NCBI GenBank assembly: GCA_965225915.1
Contig: OZ245326.1
Span: forward strand, 2,914,001-2,978,000
Length of the DNA: 64,000 nt
Direction: 5' to 3'
Source of the DNA: JAAXHH01 sp965225915
GTDB taxonomy: Bacteria; JAAXHH01
Part shown: in pieces, positions 53,670 through 62,711 of the stretch
Position numbering within the stretch: position 1 is the first letter of the stretch
Layout: the number at the start of each line of letters is the position of its first letter
Made by a program: the position numbers and the translations under genes
The notes under the pieces: generated by a model
Database searches by the model: none
What the model was told of the DNA's origin: nothing
Seen by the model: only the letters and a program-made list of their open reading frames with translations

Positions 53670-54677
53670 ATGATCATTTCCCGAATAGCCCTGCACCAGC
53701 CGGCTGGACTTCTGCGTCTTCGAACCGACACAGGAGTGGAAGGACATTGTACAGGGATCACTTCCACGGAATCAGACGTTAACCGCGTGGCTCCCATCCT
53801 GCTCAATTCGAACCCCCTGGATCGGGAACGTATCTGGTGGTCACTGAAGGAACTGGACGGTACGCTGCCTTCGGGTCTTCGTGCCGGGATCGACGTCGCC
53901 TTGTGGGACCTTTCCGCGAAGATTGCGGGCCGGTCGCTGTTCAGGCACATCAACGGGTTTCGAGACCGTGTTCCGGTCTGCCAGGTTGGTACGGCGGGAG
54001 CCACCGCCCAAGAGATCGTACGGGAAGCGCAAGAAGCGCAGCGCGCGGGACTCAAGGCCTATCGATTTCACGCCTTTTCCGATGAAGCGTCGCTCATCCA
54101 ACTTGTTCCCGAAGTGCGTGCGGCCGTGGGACCGGATTTTCCCCTGATGCTCGACGGCCAGACCGGATGCATGGTCGACAAGGCGATACGAATCGGCAGG
54201 GCGCTCGACGACGCGGACTATTTCTGTTTCGACCGTCCCCGTCCCGACAACGACCATTCCGGTGGAAGGCAGGTTGCCAACGAAATTGACACCCCGACGA
54301 GTGCGGGGGTGTCCAGTCCCACTGAAGCGGCACAGGTCATGGCGACCCAGTCCGCCGATCAAATTCGAGCCAGCGTGCAACGTGCGGGTGGTTTTACGGA
54401 TGTGCTGAAGTCCACCCGTTGTGCCGAGGCGTTCGGAGCTTACTGCCACCTGGACGGATTCGGGATCTGCGACGGGTTCGCCCATCTCCATCTCGTGGGC
54501 GCCCATAGGAATACTCCCTTTCTAGAGATGACGGGCCGCGAGAAAGATTCGCCATTCGTCCGAAATACGTTGCAGTCCCACGACGGTTTCGTCCAGGTTC
54601 CCGATGCGCCGGGCCTCGGCCTGGACCTCGATCTGGACGCCGTTATGGATAGCACCTCGGAACTGATCGAGACCTGA
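53670..54677 (+). CDS. Enolase-superfamily protein with degenerate active site
   Basis: The 335-residue protein has the N-terminal capping domain and barrel of mandelate racemase/muconate lactonizing enzymes (SGLRAGIDVALWDLSAKIAGRSLFRHI, GAYCHLDGFGICDGFAHLHLVGA). The key positions are altered. The KxK motif at the second strand is Arg132-Phe-His134 (AYRFHAF). The three metal ligands read Asp162 (LDGQ), Asp188 (FCFDRPRP, normally WIEEPLP) and Val214 (TSAGVSS, normally AAGE). Two of three carboxylate ligands are changed or lost, so normal Mg2+-enolate chemistry is doubtful. It is followed after 64 bp by an intact-looking relative. Confidence 0.82.
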   Translation: MIISRIALHQPAGLLRLRTDTGVEGHCTGITSTESDVNRVAPILLNSNPLDRERIWWSLKELDGTLPSGLRAGIDVALWDLSAKIAGRSLFRHINGFRDRVPVCQVGTAGATAQEIVREAQEAQRAGLKAYRFHAFSDEASLIQLVPEVRAAVGPDFPLMLDGQTGCMVDKAIRIGRALDDADYFCFDRPRPDNDHSGGRQVANEIDTPTSAGVSSPTEAAQVMATQSADQIRASVQRAGGFTDVLKSTRCAEAFGAYCHLDGFGICDGFAHLHLVGAHRNTPFLEMTGREKDSPFVRNTLQSHDGFVQVPDAPGLGLDLDLDAVMDSTSELIET

Positions 54678-54741
54678 ATCGAAACGCACCTCGGAACTGA
54701 TCGTAGCATGATTAGGAGCGCGATACGATCAAGGAAATGAC

Positions 54742-55932
54742 ATGCAGATCCGGGACGTTAAATGTTACGTGCTGAATAGCGAACCAAGGACGCGGAGCGA
54801 GAGCTGCGCGGACAGGGGCAACATGGCTCCCGTTCCGCCGGGCATCTCCGGGTTGTTCACCCACGACCAGGATTTTGGCACCGGCGCGCCGGATGGGTTT
54901 ACCTTTACCGGGGATGGACCGGAGCCGACCTACCGGCTGGTAATCCGGCTTGTGACCGATGGCGGCCTGGATGCCTACGCCGACTATGCCACGGGTTTCG
55001 ATCCCCTGGAACTGGAATGGCAGGGCAAAGCGTTCCTGGCCCGTTACGCCCACATGCTCACCGGTGTGGATGTCTTCGACCGGGAATACGTATGGCAGCG
55101 GTTCTGGATGGCGCAGCGCTTCATGTATACGGGAAGAGGGTTGCTGGACACCATCGACCGGATGCTTTGGGATCTGGCGAGCCGGAGTGCCCGCCTCCCC
55201 ATTTACAAACTGCTCGGCGCATGCAGGGAAAGCGTGCCCGCCTACTGCAACGTGGGCGGCCGGACCATCGACGACCTGGTTGCCAACGCGGTGAAGCGGG
55301 TGGAAGAAGAGGGTTTCATCGGCTGCAAGGATCATTCCTACCGGGGCGTGAAGACCAACGGAGAGATGGCCGTGAAGCTGCGGGAAGCGCTTGGTGACGA
55401 AATCATGCTCTTCCACGACCCCGTCGAGTCGTACACGTACGAAGAAGCCGTTAAAATCGGACGCATCATGGAGAAGTGCCGTTACCGGTGGATCGAAGAG
55501 CCGCTGCAGGATTACGACATCATGGGTTTGAAGAAGCTGTGCGCCACCCTCGACCTCCCGGTCCTGACCCTCGAGTGGATCGGGGCCATCGGTGGGCAGC
55601 CGTACAACACGGCGCCGTATCTGGCATTGCAGGCCGCCGATATAGTACGTCAGCGGGGCGTCGGCATCACGGGTCAGGTCAAACAGGCCCAGCTGGCCGA
55701 GAGCTTCGGCGTGGAGGTCCACGGCGGCGATCCCCACGTCATTCTGGCCATAGGCAACGACCCCGTTTTCGAGGCCTACATGGGACTGCAGCCGCGTCCC
55801 CCGGACGATGAACTCGACTGCCGGGGCACGCTCGTCGTGGAAAACGGCGCCATGTCGATCGCCTGGAGCGATCGTCCCGCTCCAGAACCGGACTGGGACG
55901 AGTTGGCGCGGAGCGCGGTTGCCGTAATCTGA
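54742..55932 (+). CDS. Mandelate racemase/muconate lactonizing enzyme family protein
   Basis: The 396-residue enolase-superfamily enzyme has MLWDLASRSARLPIYKLLGA (capping to barrel). Its base motif is K196-x-H198 (GCKDHSY), and the metal ligands are Asp226 (LFHDPVESY), Glu252 (WIEEPL) and Glu278 (LTLEWIG). A conserved late His (EVHGGDPHVI) is also present. The active site is thus complete, although the second base position is His. Family members dehydrate or epimerise sugar acids, and that is the likely class here. Gfo/Idh and aldo-keto genes 3 kb on fit a sugar-catabolism theme. Confidence 0.88.
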   Translation: MQIRDVKCYVLNSEPRTRSESCADRGNMAPVPPGISGLFTHDQDFGTGAPDGFTFTGDGPEPTYRLVIRLVTDGGLDAYADYATGFDPLELEWQGKAFLARYAHMLTGVDVFDREYVWQRFWMAQRFMYTGRGLLDTIDRMLWDLASRSARLPIYKLLGACRESVPAYCNVGGRTIDDLVANAVKRVEEEGFIGCKDHSYRGVKTNGEMAVKLREALGDEIMLFHDPVESYTYEEAVKIGRIMEKCRYRWIEEPLQDYDIMGLKKLCATLDLPVLTLEWIGAIGGQPYNTAPYLALQAADIVRQRGVGITGQVKQAQLAESFGVEVHGGDPHVILAIGNDPVFEAYMGLQPRPPDDELDCRGTLVVENGAMSIAWSDRPAPEPDWDELARSAVAVI

Positions 55933-56423
55933 TCTGAACGACCGAAATAACCGGAACACGGTCGCGGTGATCTGAAGTCGGGAAATCAGGGATCCGGCCC
56001 GGTTCCCGCGGCGCAAGGTCACGAAGGTCACCCACTCCTATCTGAGTGTTGACAAGCTCAAGCAGTAGATGGAAATTCGGGAGGACGAAAGGCACTACGG
56101 TGAGAAGAGTAGACTACAAAATTGCCGACATCATCAAGCTAGCGGGACTACTTCGTCAGCATCTTAGGCTGCCATGCTCCTAGCAAATATGAGGTTGTCG
56201 ATTGATTTAGCACCTGAAACTGGCGATGACCTCTCAGAATCGAATGACTGCAACCATCAACGGGATGCTGCTGTTAGGGAAGAATCCAAAGCGGTTACTT
56301 ACTCAATCGGCATCCGTGCTTTATACCATTTCGGCGCGAGGTCAGCTCATGCGGTCCGTGCCGATGATTACCCTAAGTGGCCATGGGTTCCACTGTGGAA
56401 GGAGCGGAGCGCAGCGCAGTGAA
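55933..56423. other. Low-GC, gene-poor junction region
   Basis: This stretch of about 490 bp follows the enolase-like gene and leads into the reverse-transcriptase remnant. From about 56040 the composition turns visibly AT-richer than the neighbourhood. I find no intact gene. It holds a short fragment resembling an AlbA-domain protein (separate entry) and a TTGACA at 56049 without a convincing -10. It looks like decayed accessory DNA; a non-coding RNA for the reverse transcriptase is possible, but I see no diagnostic structure. Confidence 0.5.
56226..56324 (+). pseudogene. Fragment of an AlbA_2/Schlafen-like DNA-binding domain protein
   Basis: About 33 codons read RMTATINGMLLLGKNPKRLL followed by TQSASVLY. 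This closely resembles the T-N-A-x-LLLFGKNPQRFLPQA segment of AlbA_2-domain (RecG-related, Schlafen-type) regulators. Nothing recognisable of the rest of such a protein (several hundred residues) is seen on either side. The call rests on one motif, so chance similarity is possible. It is read in the same frame as the first half of the reverse-transcriptase gene that follows. Confidence 0.4.
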
Positions 56424-57970
56424 ATGGTAAGGAGACTAACAACAGGGCTCGGCCTTTCGGGGGACGAGGCTTTCGTAGGCTTGGTTGACTATGGCCTATT
56501 CAGTGAAAAACTTCCGCCCTGCTTTACATCTCAAGGGCTTTCAGATCATGTCCCGACTGATCTTCTAATGCTAACAACAGAAAATGACCCCATAATCCTG
56601 GATAAGCTCCTTAAGAAACGGGCACACGATTTCATCCGTTACGAACTGCTACGTGAAGTCAACACCCCTCGCCAGATGGGGGTTCCTCATCCCGAAAGCC
56701 ATGTTGTCCAGTGTCTAGCTCTGAAGCGGCATTGGGCAAAAATCAAAAGGCACTGTGCAAAACCGGAGACACCCGTGAGCCGTCTCTTTGTTCGCAAAAT
56801 TTCAGTAAGCGTGTATTTCGGATGAATTACAAAGGAAAGGAATATCCCGAGAATGAAGAATCAGACATTCGCAAAATGACAGGTTCATACTATGTTTCTC
56901 GCACAGATATATCGAATTGCTTTCCCAGCATCTATACCCACTCAATCCCATGGGCACTGCATGGGCGTAGTAAATCGAAAAAGAACCGCTCAGTCTTATT
57001 GGAAGGGAATTTGATGGACAAAGTCACTCAAGTGACCCGAGATGGACAGACCAATGGACTCCTGATTGGGCCACATCCATCCAACGTCGTCTCCGAGATA
57101 ATACTAACCAGAATTGATCATGAGATGATCCAGAAGGGATACAGGCGGTTTCACCGCTATATTGATGATTACACCTTTTATGCGAAAACCCACGACGAAG
57201 CTGAACAGTTTATCCATGACCTTGGAATGCAACTGCGCGAATACGAGCTTGTTCTGAACGGTAGTAAGACTGAAATCTTGCCTATGCCGCTCCCAATCAA
57301 AGAAGACTGGGTTCGAGAGTTGAACGCCTTCCGATTGCCAGCTAAAGGCGCAACCATTCGCTTCGGGACGGTTCGTTCGCTCCTAGACTTGGCACTGGAA
57401 CTTGCGCGTGGCGCGGAGACCTATGCCGTTTTGAACTACGCCATCAAGATGGTGCCTCCAAGCCTTGATGGCCGAGCAAAGCGTCTTTTCGTTCAGGCGA
57501 CCATCAACTTGGCACTGCTATATCCATATCTCGCTCCTATCCTAGACGAGCACGTATTCGACAAGCATCGCTATGATGGGATCGAGAAAGTCATTCTTGA
57601 TTTCACCGAACAACTCCTAGCGATTGGCATTCAGAGGATCTTTCCTGATGCCATCGCCCATGCCGTGTATTACTCGCTCAAACACAAACTTCGGTTGACT
57701 ACGCCAGAGGACAAGCTCCAAGAGGTTATCGAGATAGATGACTGCCTCTCGAATGTGTTATTTCTAGAGTACGCGAAACGATACGGGGTTAAGAGCATTC
57801 GGGATGCGATACAAAAACGTGCGGATAAGCTGAAGGATATGGAGGTCCGAGAGAAGGACCGCTTTTGGCTTCTGATTTATCAAGTGTGGCGCGAGAAAAC
57901 ACTGAGAGATCAAGGACAAACATTTTTGGCTGAATTGAAACGAAACCGCTTCGGCTTTATAAGTTTTTGA
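56424..57970 (+). pseudogene. Abi/DRT-like reverse transcriptase, frameshifted
   Basis: The gene is split over two frames. 56424 to ~56800 encodes the N-terminal part: LVDYGLFSEKLPPCFTSQGLS, a segment typical of AbiK/AbiA-type and other defence reverse transcriptases, then the fingers region ending in PVSRLFVRKI. The next base phase, open from 56711 to 57970, encodes the palm: motif A SRTDISNCFPSIYTHS, motif B NGLLIGPHPSNVVSE and the catalytic YIDDYTFYA. About 230 helical residues follow. The switch (a -1 shift) is needed between 56711 and 56822, near an A4 run at 56796-56799. No standard slippery heptamer is present, so an inactivating mutation or sequencing error is likelier than programmed frameshifting. 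No maturase or retron msr/msd is seen. Base composition is lower in GC than the flanks, suggesting transfer. Confidence 0.82.
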
Positions 57971-58230
57971 TGACGCTTTCAAAACAACTAGATTAGGGAA
58001 GCTACACGATGTGTCCAAGTTACTCCGACTATTCCAATACTTTTTGTGTCGTGCGCGTCAGCGAGATTGACTTATTCTTGTGGTTCGTCATGGATTATGC
58101 AGATCGGTACCTGAAGGATTATTGACAGCGTATTTTGATGTCATAAGGGTGTTTCAACTACCCAATCCAGTAAAAAGGATGCGATGAGTTCCACGTATAT
58201 TCCTCAAACAGTAGCTGAAAGAGAGATGCT

Positions 58231-58557
58231 ATGAAAACGGGGATGCTCGACCCACAGATCCTGGACGAAATCATCCGACGCATTGTCGAGGTGGCAGAGC
58301 CGGAGAGGATCATCCTCTTCGGATCCGCCGCCCGCGGTGAGATGAACCGCCATAGCGACGTCGATCTGCTTGTTGTCAAAGAAGGCATGCACCGACGGGA
58401 TCTGGCCGGTCGAATCTACGAAAATCTCTGGGGAGTAGGTGCCGCAGTGGACGTGGTGGTGGTGACACCTGGCGACGTGGAGCGCTACGGAAACAGCCAC
58501 GCTTTGGTCCTCAAGCCTGCGTTGAAGGAAGGGCGGGTGGTGTATGAAACCGCCTGA
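58231..58557 (+). CDS. MNT-type nucleotidyltransferase antitoxin
   Basis: The 108-residue protein is a minimal nucleotidyltransferase. It has the motif LFGSAARGEMNRHSDVDLLVV, i.e. GSx(10)DxD, with a third acidic strand AVDVVVVTPGD. In MNT-HEPN pairs this protein neutralises the toxin, in studied cases by adding AMP to the HEPN partner. It overlaps the HEPN gene by 14 bp, which marks one operon. It directly follows the decayed reverse-transcriptase locus but returns to the GC-rich composition of the chromosome. Confidence 0.9.
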   Translation: MKTGMLDPQILDEIIRRIVEVAEPERIILFGSAARGEMNRHSDVDLLVVKEGMHRRDLAGRIYENLWGVGAAVDVVVVTPGDVERYGNSHALVLKPALKEGRVVYETA

Positions 58558-58939
58558 ACGTTTGCCGTCCGATAATCCGCGCGAATGGATGAATCGCGCC
58601 CAAAGCAATCTGGCCCTGGCCAAGAACCGCATTCCCCATGCTTACCTGGAGGATTTTTGCTTCAACGCCCAGCAGGCCGCGGAGAAGGCCATCAAGGCAG
58701 TGATGGTTCTACGAGGTATCGAGTTTCCGTATATCCACGACTTGGCCCGCCTGATGTCGATGCTTGAAGCCAGCGGAGAGACCATTCCTGATCCGCTTCG
58801 TCGCGCCGCGGCACTTACGCGCTTTGCCGCACAGACGCGGTATCCCAGTCTGGATGAGCCGGTCGCCGAGCAGGAGTATGCCGAAGCCATCGCCATCGCC
58901 GAGGCCGTCCTCCGCTGGGCGGAGGAACGCATCCTGTGA
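58544..58939 (+). CDS. HEPN-domain protein (toxin partner of MNT)
   Basis: The 131-residue all-helical HEPN protein shows W-M-N-R-A-Q-SNLALAKN at the N-terminus, EDFCFNAQQAAEKAIKAVMVLRGIEFPYIHDLARLMSML in the middle and ALTRFAAQTRYPSLDEPVAEQEYAEAI near the end. This is the standard order of MNT-linked HEPN proteins. HEPN toxins are usually RNases with an RX4-6H motif. I do not see that motif clearly here, so nuclease activity is uncertain. It overlaps the MNT gene and ends 76 bp before the Gfo/Idh gene. Confidence 0.88.
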   Translation: MKPPERLPSDNPREWMNRAQSNLALAKNRIPHAYLEDFCFNAQQAAEKAIKAVMVLRGIEFPYIHDLARLMSMLEASGETIPDPLRRAAALTRFAAQTRYPSLDEPVAEQEYAEAIAIAEAVLRWAEERIL

Positions 58940-59015
58940 TTCCCCGCGAATGCAAGCGCCTCGCCGAAGTCGATTTTCCCAACGCGCGCAAAAACCACGC
59001 CAACATGGAGCGAAC

Positions 59016-60005
59016 ATGTCTGAAACAATACGATGGGGCATACTCGGGACGGGAAGCATCGCCCATAAATTCGCCGACGGACTCGGTGCCGTACCCGACG
59101 CCGAGCTTTCGGCCGTCGGATCTCGGGCGCAACGGCCGTCGGACGTCTTCGGAGACGAATTCGAAGTGCCCCGAAGACACGCATCCTACCAATCCCTGGC
59201 AGAAGACCCCGAGGTCGACGCGATCTACGTGTCTACCCCCCACCCCATGCACTGCGAGAATACATTGCTCTGCCTGAACGCGGACAAGGCCGTCCTCTGC
59301 GAAAAACCCTTCGCGCTTAACGCACGGGAAGCGGAGAACATGGTCCGCTGTGCACGGGACAGAGGCCTATTTCTCATGGAGGCCATGTGGACACGGTTTA
59401 TACCCGCTATCGCGCAGGTCCGTCAGTGGCTCGCCGGGGATGCGATCGGCGAGGTGCGCATGATGATGGCCGATTTCGGATTCCGCGCGGACTTCAATCC
59501 CGAAGGCCGCCTGCTTAATCGGAAATTGGGCGGGGGAGCCCTCCTGGACATTGGCGTTTACATCACCTCGCTGGCTTCGATGGTTTTCGGTAAACAGCCG
59601 TCCCGTGTCACGGCACTGGCGGATATAGGTGAGACCGGTGTCGATGAGCAAACCACCATGGCCTTTCGTTATGATTCAGGCGCCATGGCCTCCCTGTTTT
59701 GTGCCGTGCGGACAGATACGCCCCGGGCAGTTTCGATTCTTGGGACAAGGGGTAGCATCCGTATTCCAACGGCGTTCTATGACGCGTATGCCGCGACGTT
59801 GAACGTGGACGGCGAGGAACCCGTCACAGCCGAACCAACGCGGGCGGAAAACGGTTTCAAATACGAGATCGAGGAAGTGGGCCGTTGCCTGCGGGAAGGT
59901 AAACTGGAAAGCAAGATACTTCCCCTGGACGAGACCCTGGCCATAATGGGTACGCTGGACGCCGTCCGAGCGGAGATTGGTCTGAAGTATCCCGGCGAAT
60001 CCTAA
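59016..60005 (+). CDS. Gfo/Idh/MocA-family oxidoreductase
   Basis: The 329-residue NAD(P)-dependent enzyme has the Rossmann loop RWGILGTGSIAHKFADGL, the strand AELSAVGSR, AIYVSTPHPMHCENTLLCLNADKAVLCEKPFALN (catalytic Lys in EKP) and the C-terminal beta-sheet domain with GGGALLDIGVYI (conserved D-x-G-x-Y). It oxidises or epimerises sugars, polyols or related compounds; dihydrodiol-dehydrogenase-like members look closest. GGAG lies 7 bp before ATG 59016. The frame is open upstream through the HEPN gene region, but homology starts at MSETIRWG. The aldo-keto gene follows after 10 bp. Confidence 0.92.
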   Translation: MSETIRWGILGTGSIAHKFADGLGAVPDAELSAVGSRAQRPSDVFGDEFEVPRRHASYQSLAEDPEVDAIYVSTPHPMHCENTLLCLNADKAVLCEKPFALNAREAENMVRCARDRGLFLMEAMWTRFIPAIAQVRQWLAGDAIGEVRMMMADFGFRADFNPEGRLLNRKLGGGALLDIGVYITSLASMVFGKQPSRVTALADIGETGVDEQTTMAFRYDSGAMASLFCAVRTDTPRAVSILGTRGSIRIPTAFYDAYAATLNVDGEEPVTAEPTRAENGFKYEIEEVGRCLREGKLESKILPLDETLAIMGTLDAVRAEIGLKYPGES

Positions 60006-60015
60006 AGGAGCTGAT

Positions 60016-60993
60016 ATGGAGTACGGCACCATTCCCAATGTAGACAAGCCCGTATCGCGCCTGGTTCAGGGCACGATCATGTTGAGTTCCGCGGAAGAAG
60101 AATACAGCTTCGACCTGATGGACCAGGTTTACGAGGCCGGTATCAACACGTTCGACTGCGCCCATCTATACGGCAACGGAGAGTGCGAGCGGGTTCTGGG
60201 AAGGTGGATCAAGGACCGCGGCGTGCGCAATGAAGTGGTTATCCTGACCAAGTGCTGCCACATGAATGCGGATCGGGAACGGGTGACACCATACGACATT
60301 TCATCGGACCTGCATGATTCCCTTGCGCGTCTGCGGACAGATCACGTCGAACTTTACCTGCTGCACCGCGATGATACGAGGGTACCCGTGGGGCCCATCG
60401 TGGATAAGCTCAACCATTACATCAGCGCAGGCACGCTGGGGGTAATCGGCGGTTCCAACTGGACCCATGAACGGATCGAAAGGGCCAACCTTTACGCCGC
60501 CACCAGCGGACAGCAGCCCTTCACGGTCAGCAGCCCGAACTTCAGCCTGGCCGAACAGGCAGAACCTCCGTGGAGAGGATGTATCAGTATCAGCGGAAGA
60601 GATGGAGCCGCCGCTCGTTCGTGGTACGAGGAAAACCAGATGCCGCTTTTTACCTGGTCCAGCATCGCCAACGGTTTCTTTTCCGGCCGGGTGAACCGCG
60701 ATAACTATGAATCCCTGGTCGAGGAAGACCTGTTTGACGAGAGCGCCGTTCGTGCCTACTGTACGGAAGACAACTTCGAGCGTCTGGACCGTGTCGACGA
60801 ACTCGCGAAGGAAAGAGGTCTTTCCATTTCACAGGTAGCCCTGGCTTACGTTCTGGGACAGCCACTCAACATTTTCGCCCTGGTCGGCGCCCGTAGCGGC
60901 GAGGAGATCTCGGCAAACCTGCAGACTCTCCAGACAAAACTGACGGACGAAGAGATGACCTGGTTGAACCTGGACAGATCGGAACGTCCGTGA
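60016..60993 (+). CDS. Aldo/keto reductase
   Basis: The 325-residue TIM-barrel NADPH oxidoreductase keeps the catalytic tetrad: Asp and Tyr in NTFDCAHLYGNGE, Lys in VILTKCCH and His in LYLLHRDD. The NADPH-binding end is FALVGARSGEEISANLQ. A strong AAAGGAG precedes the ATG. It is translationally close to the Gfo/Idh gene (10 bp), and the two probably act on the same sugar-type substrate. Substrate identity cannot be read from sequence. Confidence 0.93.
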   Translation: MEYGTIPNVDKPVSRLVQGTIMLSSAEEEYSFDLMDQVYEAGINTFDCAHLYGNGECERVLGRWIKDRGVRNEVVILTKCCHMNADRERVTPYDISSDLHDSLARLRTDHVELYLLHRDDTRVPVGPIVDKLNHYISAGTLGVIGGSNWTHERIERANLYAATSGQQPFTVSSPNFSLAEQAEPPWRGCISISGRDGAAARSWYEENQMPLFTWSSIANGFFSGRVNRDNYESLVEEDLFDESAVRAYCTEDNFERLDRVDELAKERGLSISQVALAYVLGQPLNIFALVGARSGEEISANLQTLQTKLTDEEMTWLNLDRSERP

Positions 60994-61037
60994 TGCGTCT
61001 GAATTCCCAATGATGCAACTACACCATTCATGATACG

Positions 61038-62711
61038 ATGGATACTCTCATGAAATGCGCTGCCCTGCTCGTAACTGCGCTGCTTCTAACGATCAGCGGC
61101 CTTTCCGTGTTTACAAGTCACCCGGAAGCCCAGGTGCGTAATACGGTCGGCAAGGTGATGCCCGCGGATGCGGCGCCCCCGGACCGACAGGTTTTCCGAT
61201 TTCTGAACGATGAACCGACCAACCTGGACATCGGGGTGGCGATATACGAGGTAGGCGGCATCGTCTTTCTCTTCGAACGCCTGACCATGCTGGACCACAA
61301 CAACCGCGTGATCCCCGGGGCCGCTTCTGAATGGACATCGTCAGAGGACCAAACGCGTTGGACCTTTCAGATGCGGCCCGGCGCCAGGTGGAGCGACGGA
61401 AGGCCGGTGACGGCCCCCGATTTCGAATACAGCTACAAACGCATGCTGGACCCCGCCTCGGGCAGCGGATACGCCTTTTTCTACTATAATATCAAGGGCG
61501 CCCGGGCGTTCAATACGGGGCAGAACACCGATCCGAACTCGGTGGGCGTGTACGCGGAGGACGACATGACCCTCGTGATCGAGACCGAGGGTCCCTGCCC
61601 CTACCTGCCCATGATCGCGGCGTTTTTCACGTCGATTCCCGTGCCGCGCTGGCAGGTGGAGAAATTCGGTCCCCGGTGGGCGTCCGATGAGAACGCAGTC
61701 AGCAACTCGTCCTACAAGATCGACAGCTGGCGTATCGGCGAGCGCCTCACGCTATCCCTCGACCCCTACTACAACGGACCGGTCAAGGGGTTCTTTTCGC
61801 AGATCCATTCCATTTTCAAGAACCGGGGCAACACAGGGCTCCTCTCCTACGAAAACGACGAACTGGACCTGGTGCAGATCGACGTGCGCGATCTCAACCG
61901 GATCGAGGGGGATCCTGTTCTGAATTCCGAACTGCACAAGTACATGGATTTCAACGCCATCTACCTGTTCTTCCGAACGCGCGAGGGCGTATTCAGCGAC
62001 CACCGGGTGCGACAGGCCATCAGCCATGCCATCGACCGGGAAGCGCTTTGCAATATCGTGCTCCGGGGCACGGCCCTGCCCGCGTACACCATGCTGCCGC
62101 CGGGCTTTCCGGGTTATTCAGGCGATATACTGAAAGATGTGCAGCGATTCGATCCCGAACTGGCCAGACGCCTGCTGGCGGAGGCAGGATACCCGAACGG
62201 CAGGGGGTTCCCGACCGTGGACATCTGGCTACGGAATGAGCCACACCGCCTCATGGCCGCCGAAGCTGTATCGGGCATGCTCTCCAACAACCTGGGCCTC
62301 AGAGTGGGTGTACGGAATATGGAACCCCGGGTCTACAGCGAGGCCATGGCGCGGTACGGGATCGACCTCAGCCTGATCCCCTTCCAGTACGATTTCCCCG
62401 ACCCGCATAATCTCCTCGGCATGGTCTGGCACTCGCAGCCCGTGGGGGCGGGACGCCACGACTGGATGAACGCGGAGTTCGATCGGCTCATTGAAGAGTC
62501 GGCGAGGGAAACCGACGAGGGACGCCGTTTCGAGATGTACAACGAGGCGGAACGGATCCTGGTCGAAGACGTGGGCGGCGTGTTCCTGTACCACGACTAC
62601 TTCCTGCAGCTCCGCAAACCCTGGCTGGCGGGCTGGCAAAAGGATTCCGCGGGCCAGGAACCCTTCTTCATAGACAACTCGACGATCACGGATTTGTATA
62701 TACGGCGGTAG
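61038..62711 (+). CDS. Family 5 extracellular solute-binding protein (oligopeptide-type)
   Basis: The 557-residue protein has a signal peptide in its first ~33 residues (MKCAALLVTALLLTISGLSVFTS) and then the OppA-like layout. This comprises FRFLNDEPTNLDIGVAIYEVG, WTFQMRPGARWSDGRPVTAPDFEYSYKRMLDP, SNSSYKIDSW, DHRVRQAISHAIDREALCNIVL and the C-terminal lobe with PDPHNLLGMVWHS. It would capture peptides in the periplasm for an ABC importer, but no permease or ATPase gene follows; the next gene is on the other strand. ATG 61050 is an alternative start. Confidence 0.92.
   Translation: MDTLMKCAALLVTALLLTISGLSVFTSHPEAQVRNTVGKVMPADAAPPDRQVFRFLNDEPTNLDIGVAIYEVGGIVFLFERLTMLDHNNRVIPGAASEWTSSEDQTRWTFQMRPGARWSDGRPVTAPDFEYSYKRMLDPASGSGYAFFYYNIKGARAFNTGQNTDPNSVGVYAEDDMTLVIETEGPCPYLPMIAAFFTSIPVPRWQVEKFGPRWASDENAVSNSSYKIDSWRIGERLTLSLDPYYNGPVKGFFSQIHSIFKNRGNTGLLSYENDELDLVQIDVRDLNRIEGDPVLNSELHKYMDFNAIYLFFRTREGVFSDHRVRQAISHAIDREALCNIVLRGTALPAYTMLPPGFPGYSGDILKDVQRFDPELARRLLAEAGYPNGRGFPTVDIWLRNEPHRLMAAEAVSGMLSNNLGLRVGVRNMEPRVYSEAMARYGIDLSLIPFQYDFPDPHNLLGMVWHSQPVGAGRHDWMNAEFDRLIEESARETDEGRRFEMYNEAERILVEDVGGVFLYHDYFLQLRKPWLAGWQKDSAGQEPFFIDNSTITDLYIRR

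Noticed and set aside
56711..56822. Programmed -1 frameshifting in the reverse-transcriptase gene.
   Set aside because: No X-XXY-YYZ heptamer in the right phase and no clear downstream pseudoknot; a mutation or sequencing error is simpler.
58122..58149. TTGACA upstream of the MNT gene as a promoter.
   Set aside because: Only the -35 box is good; the best -10 candidate (TAAGGG) is too poor to support a call.
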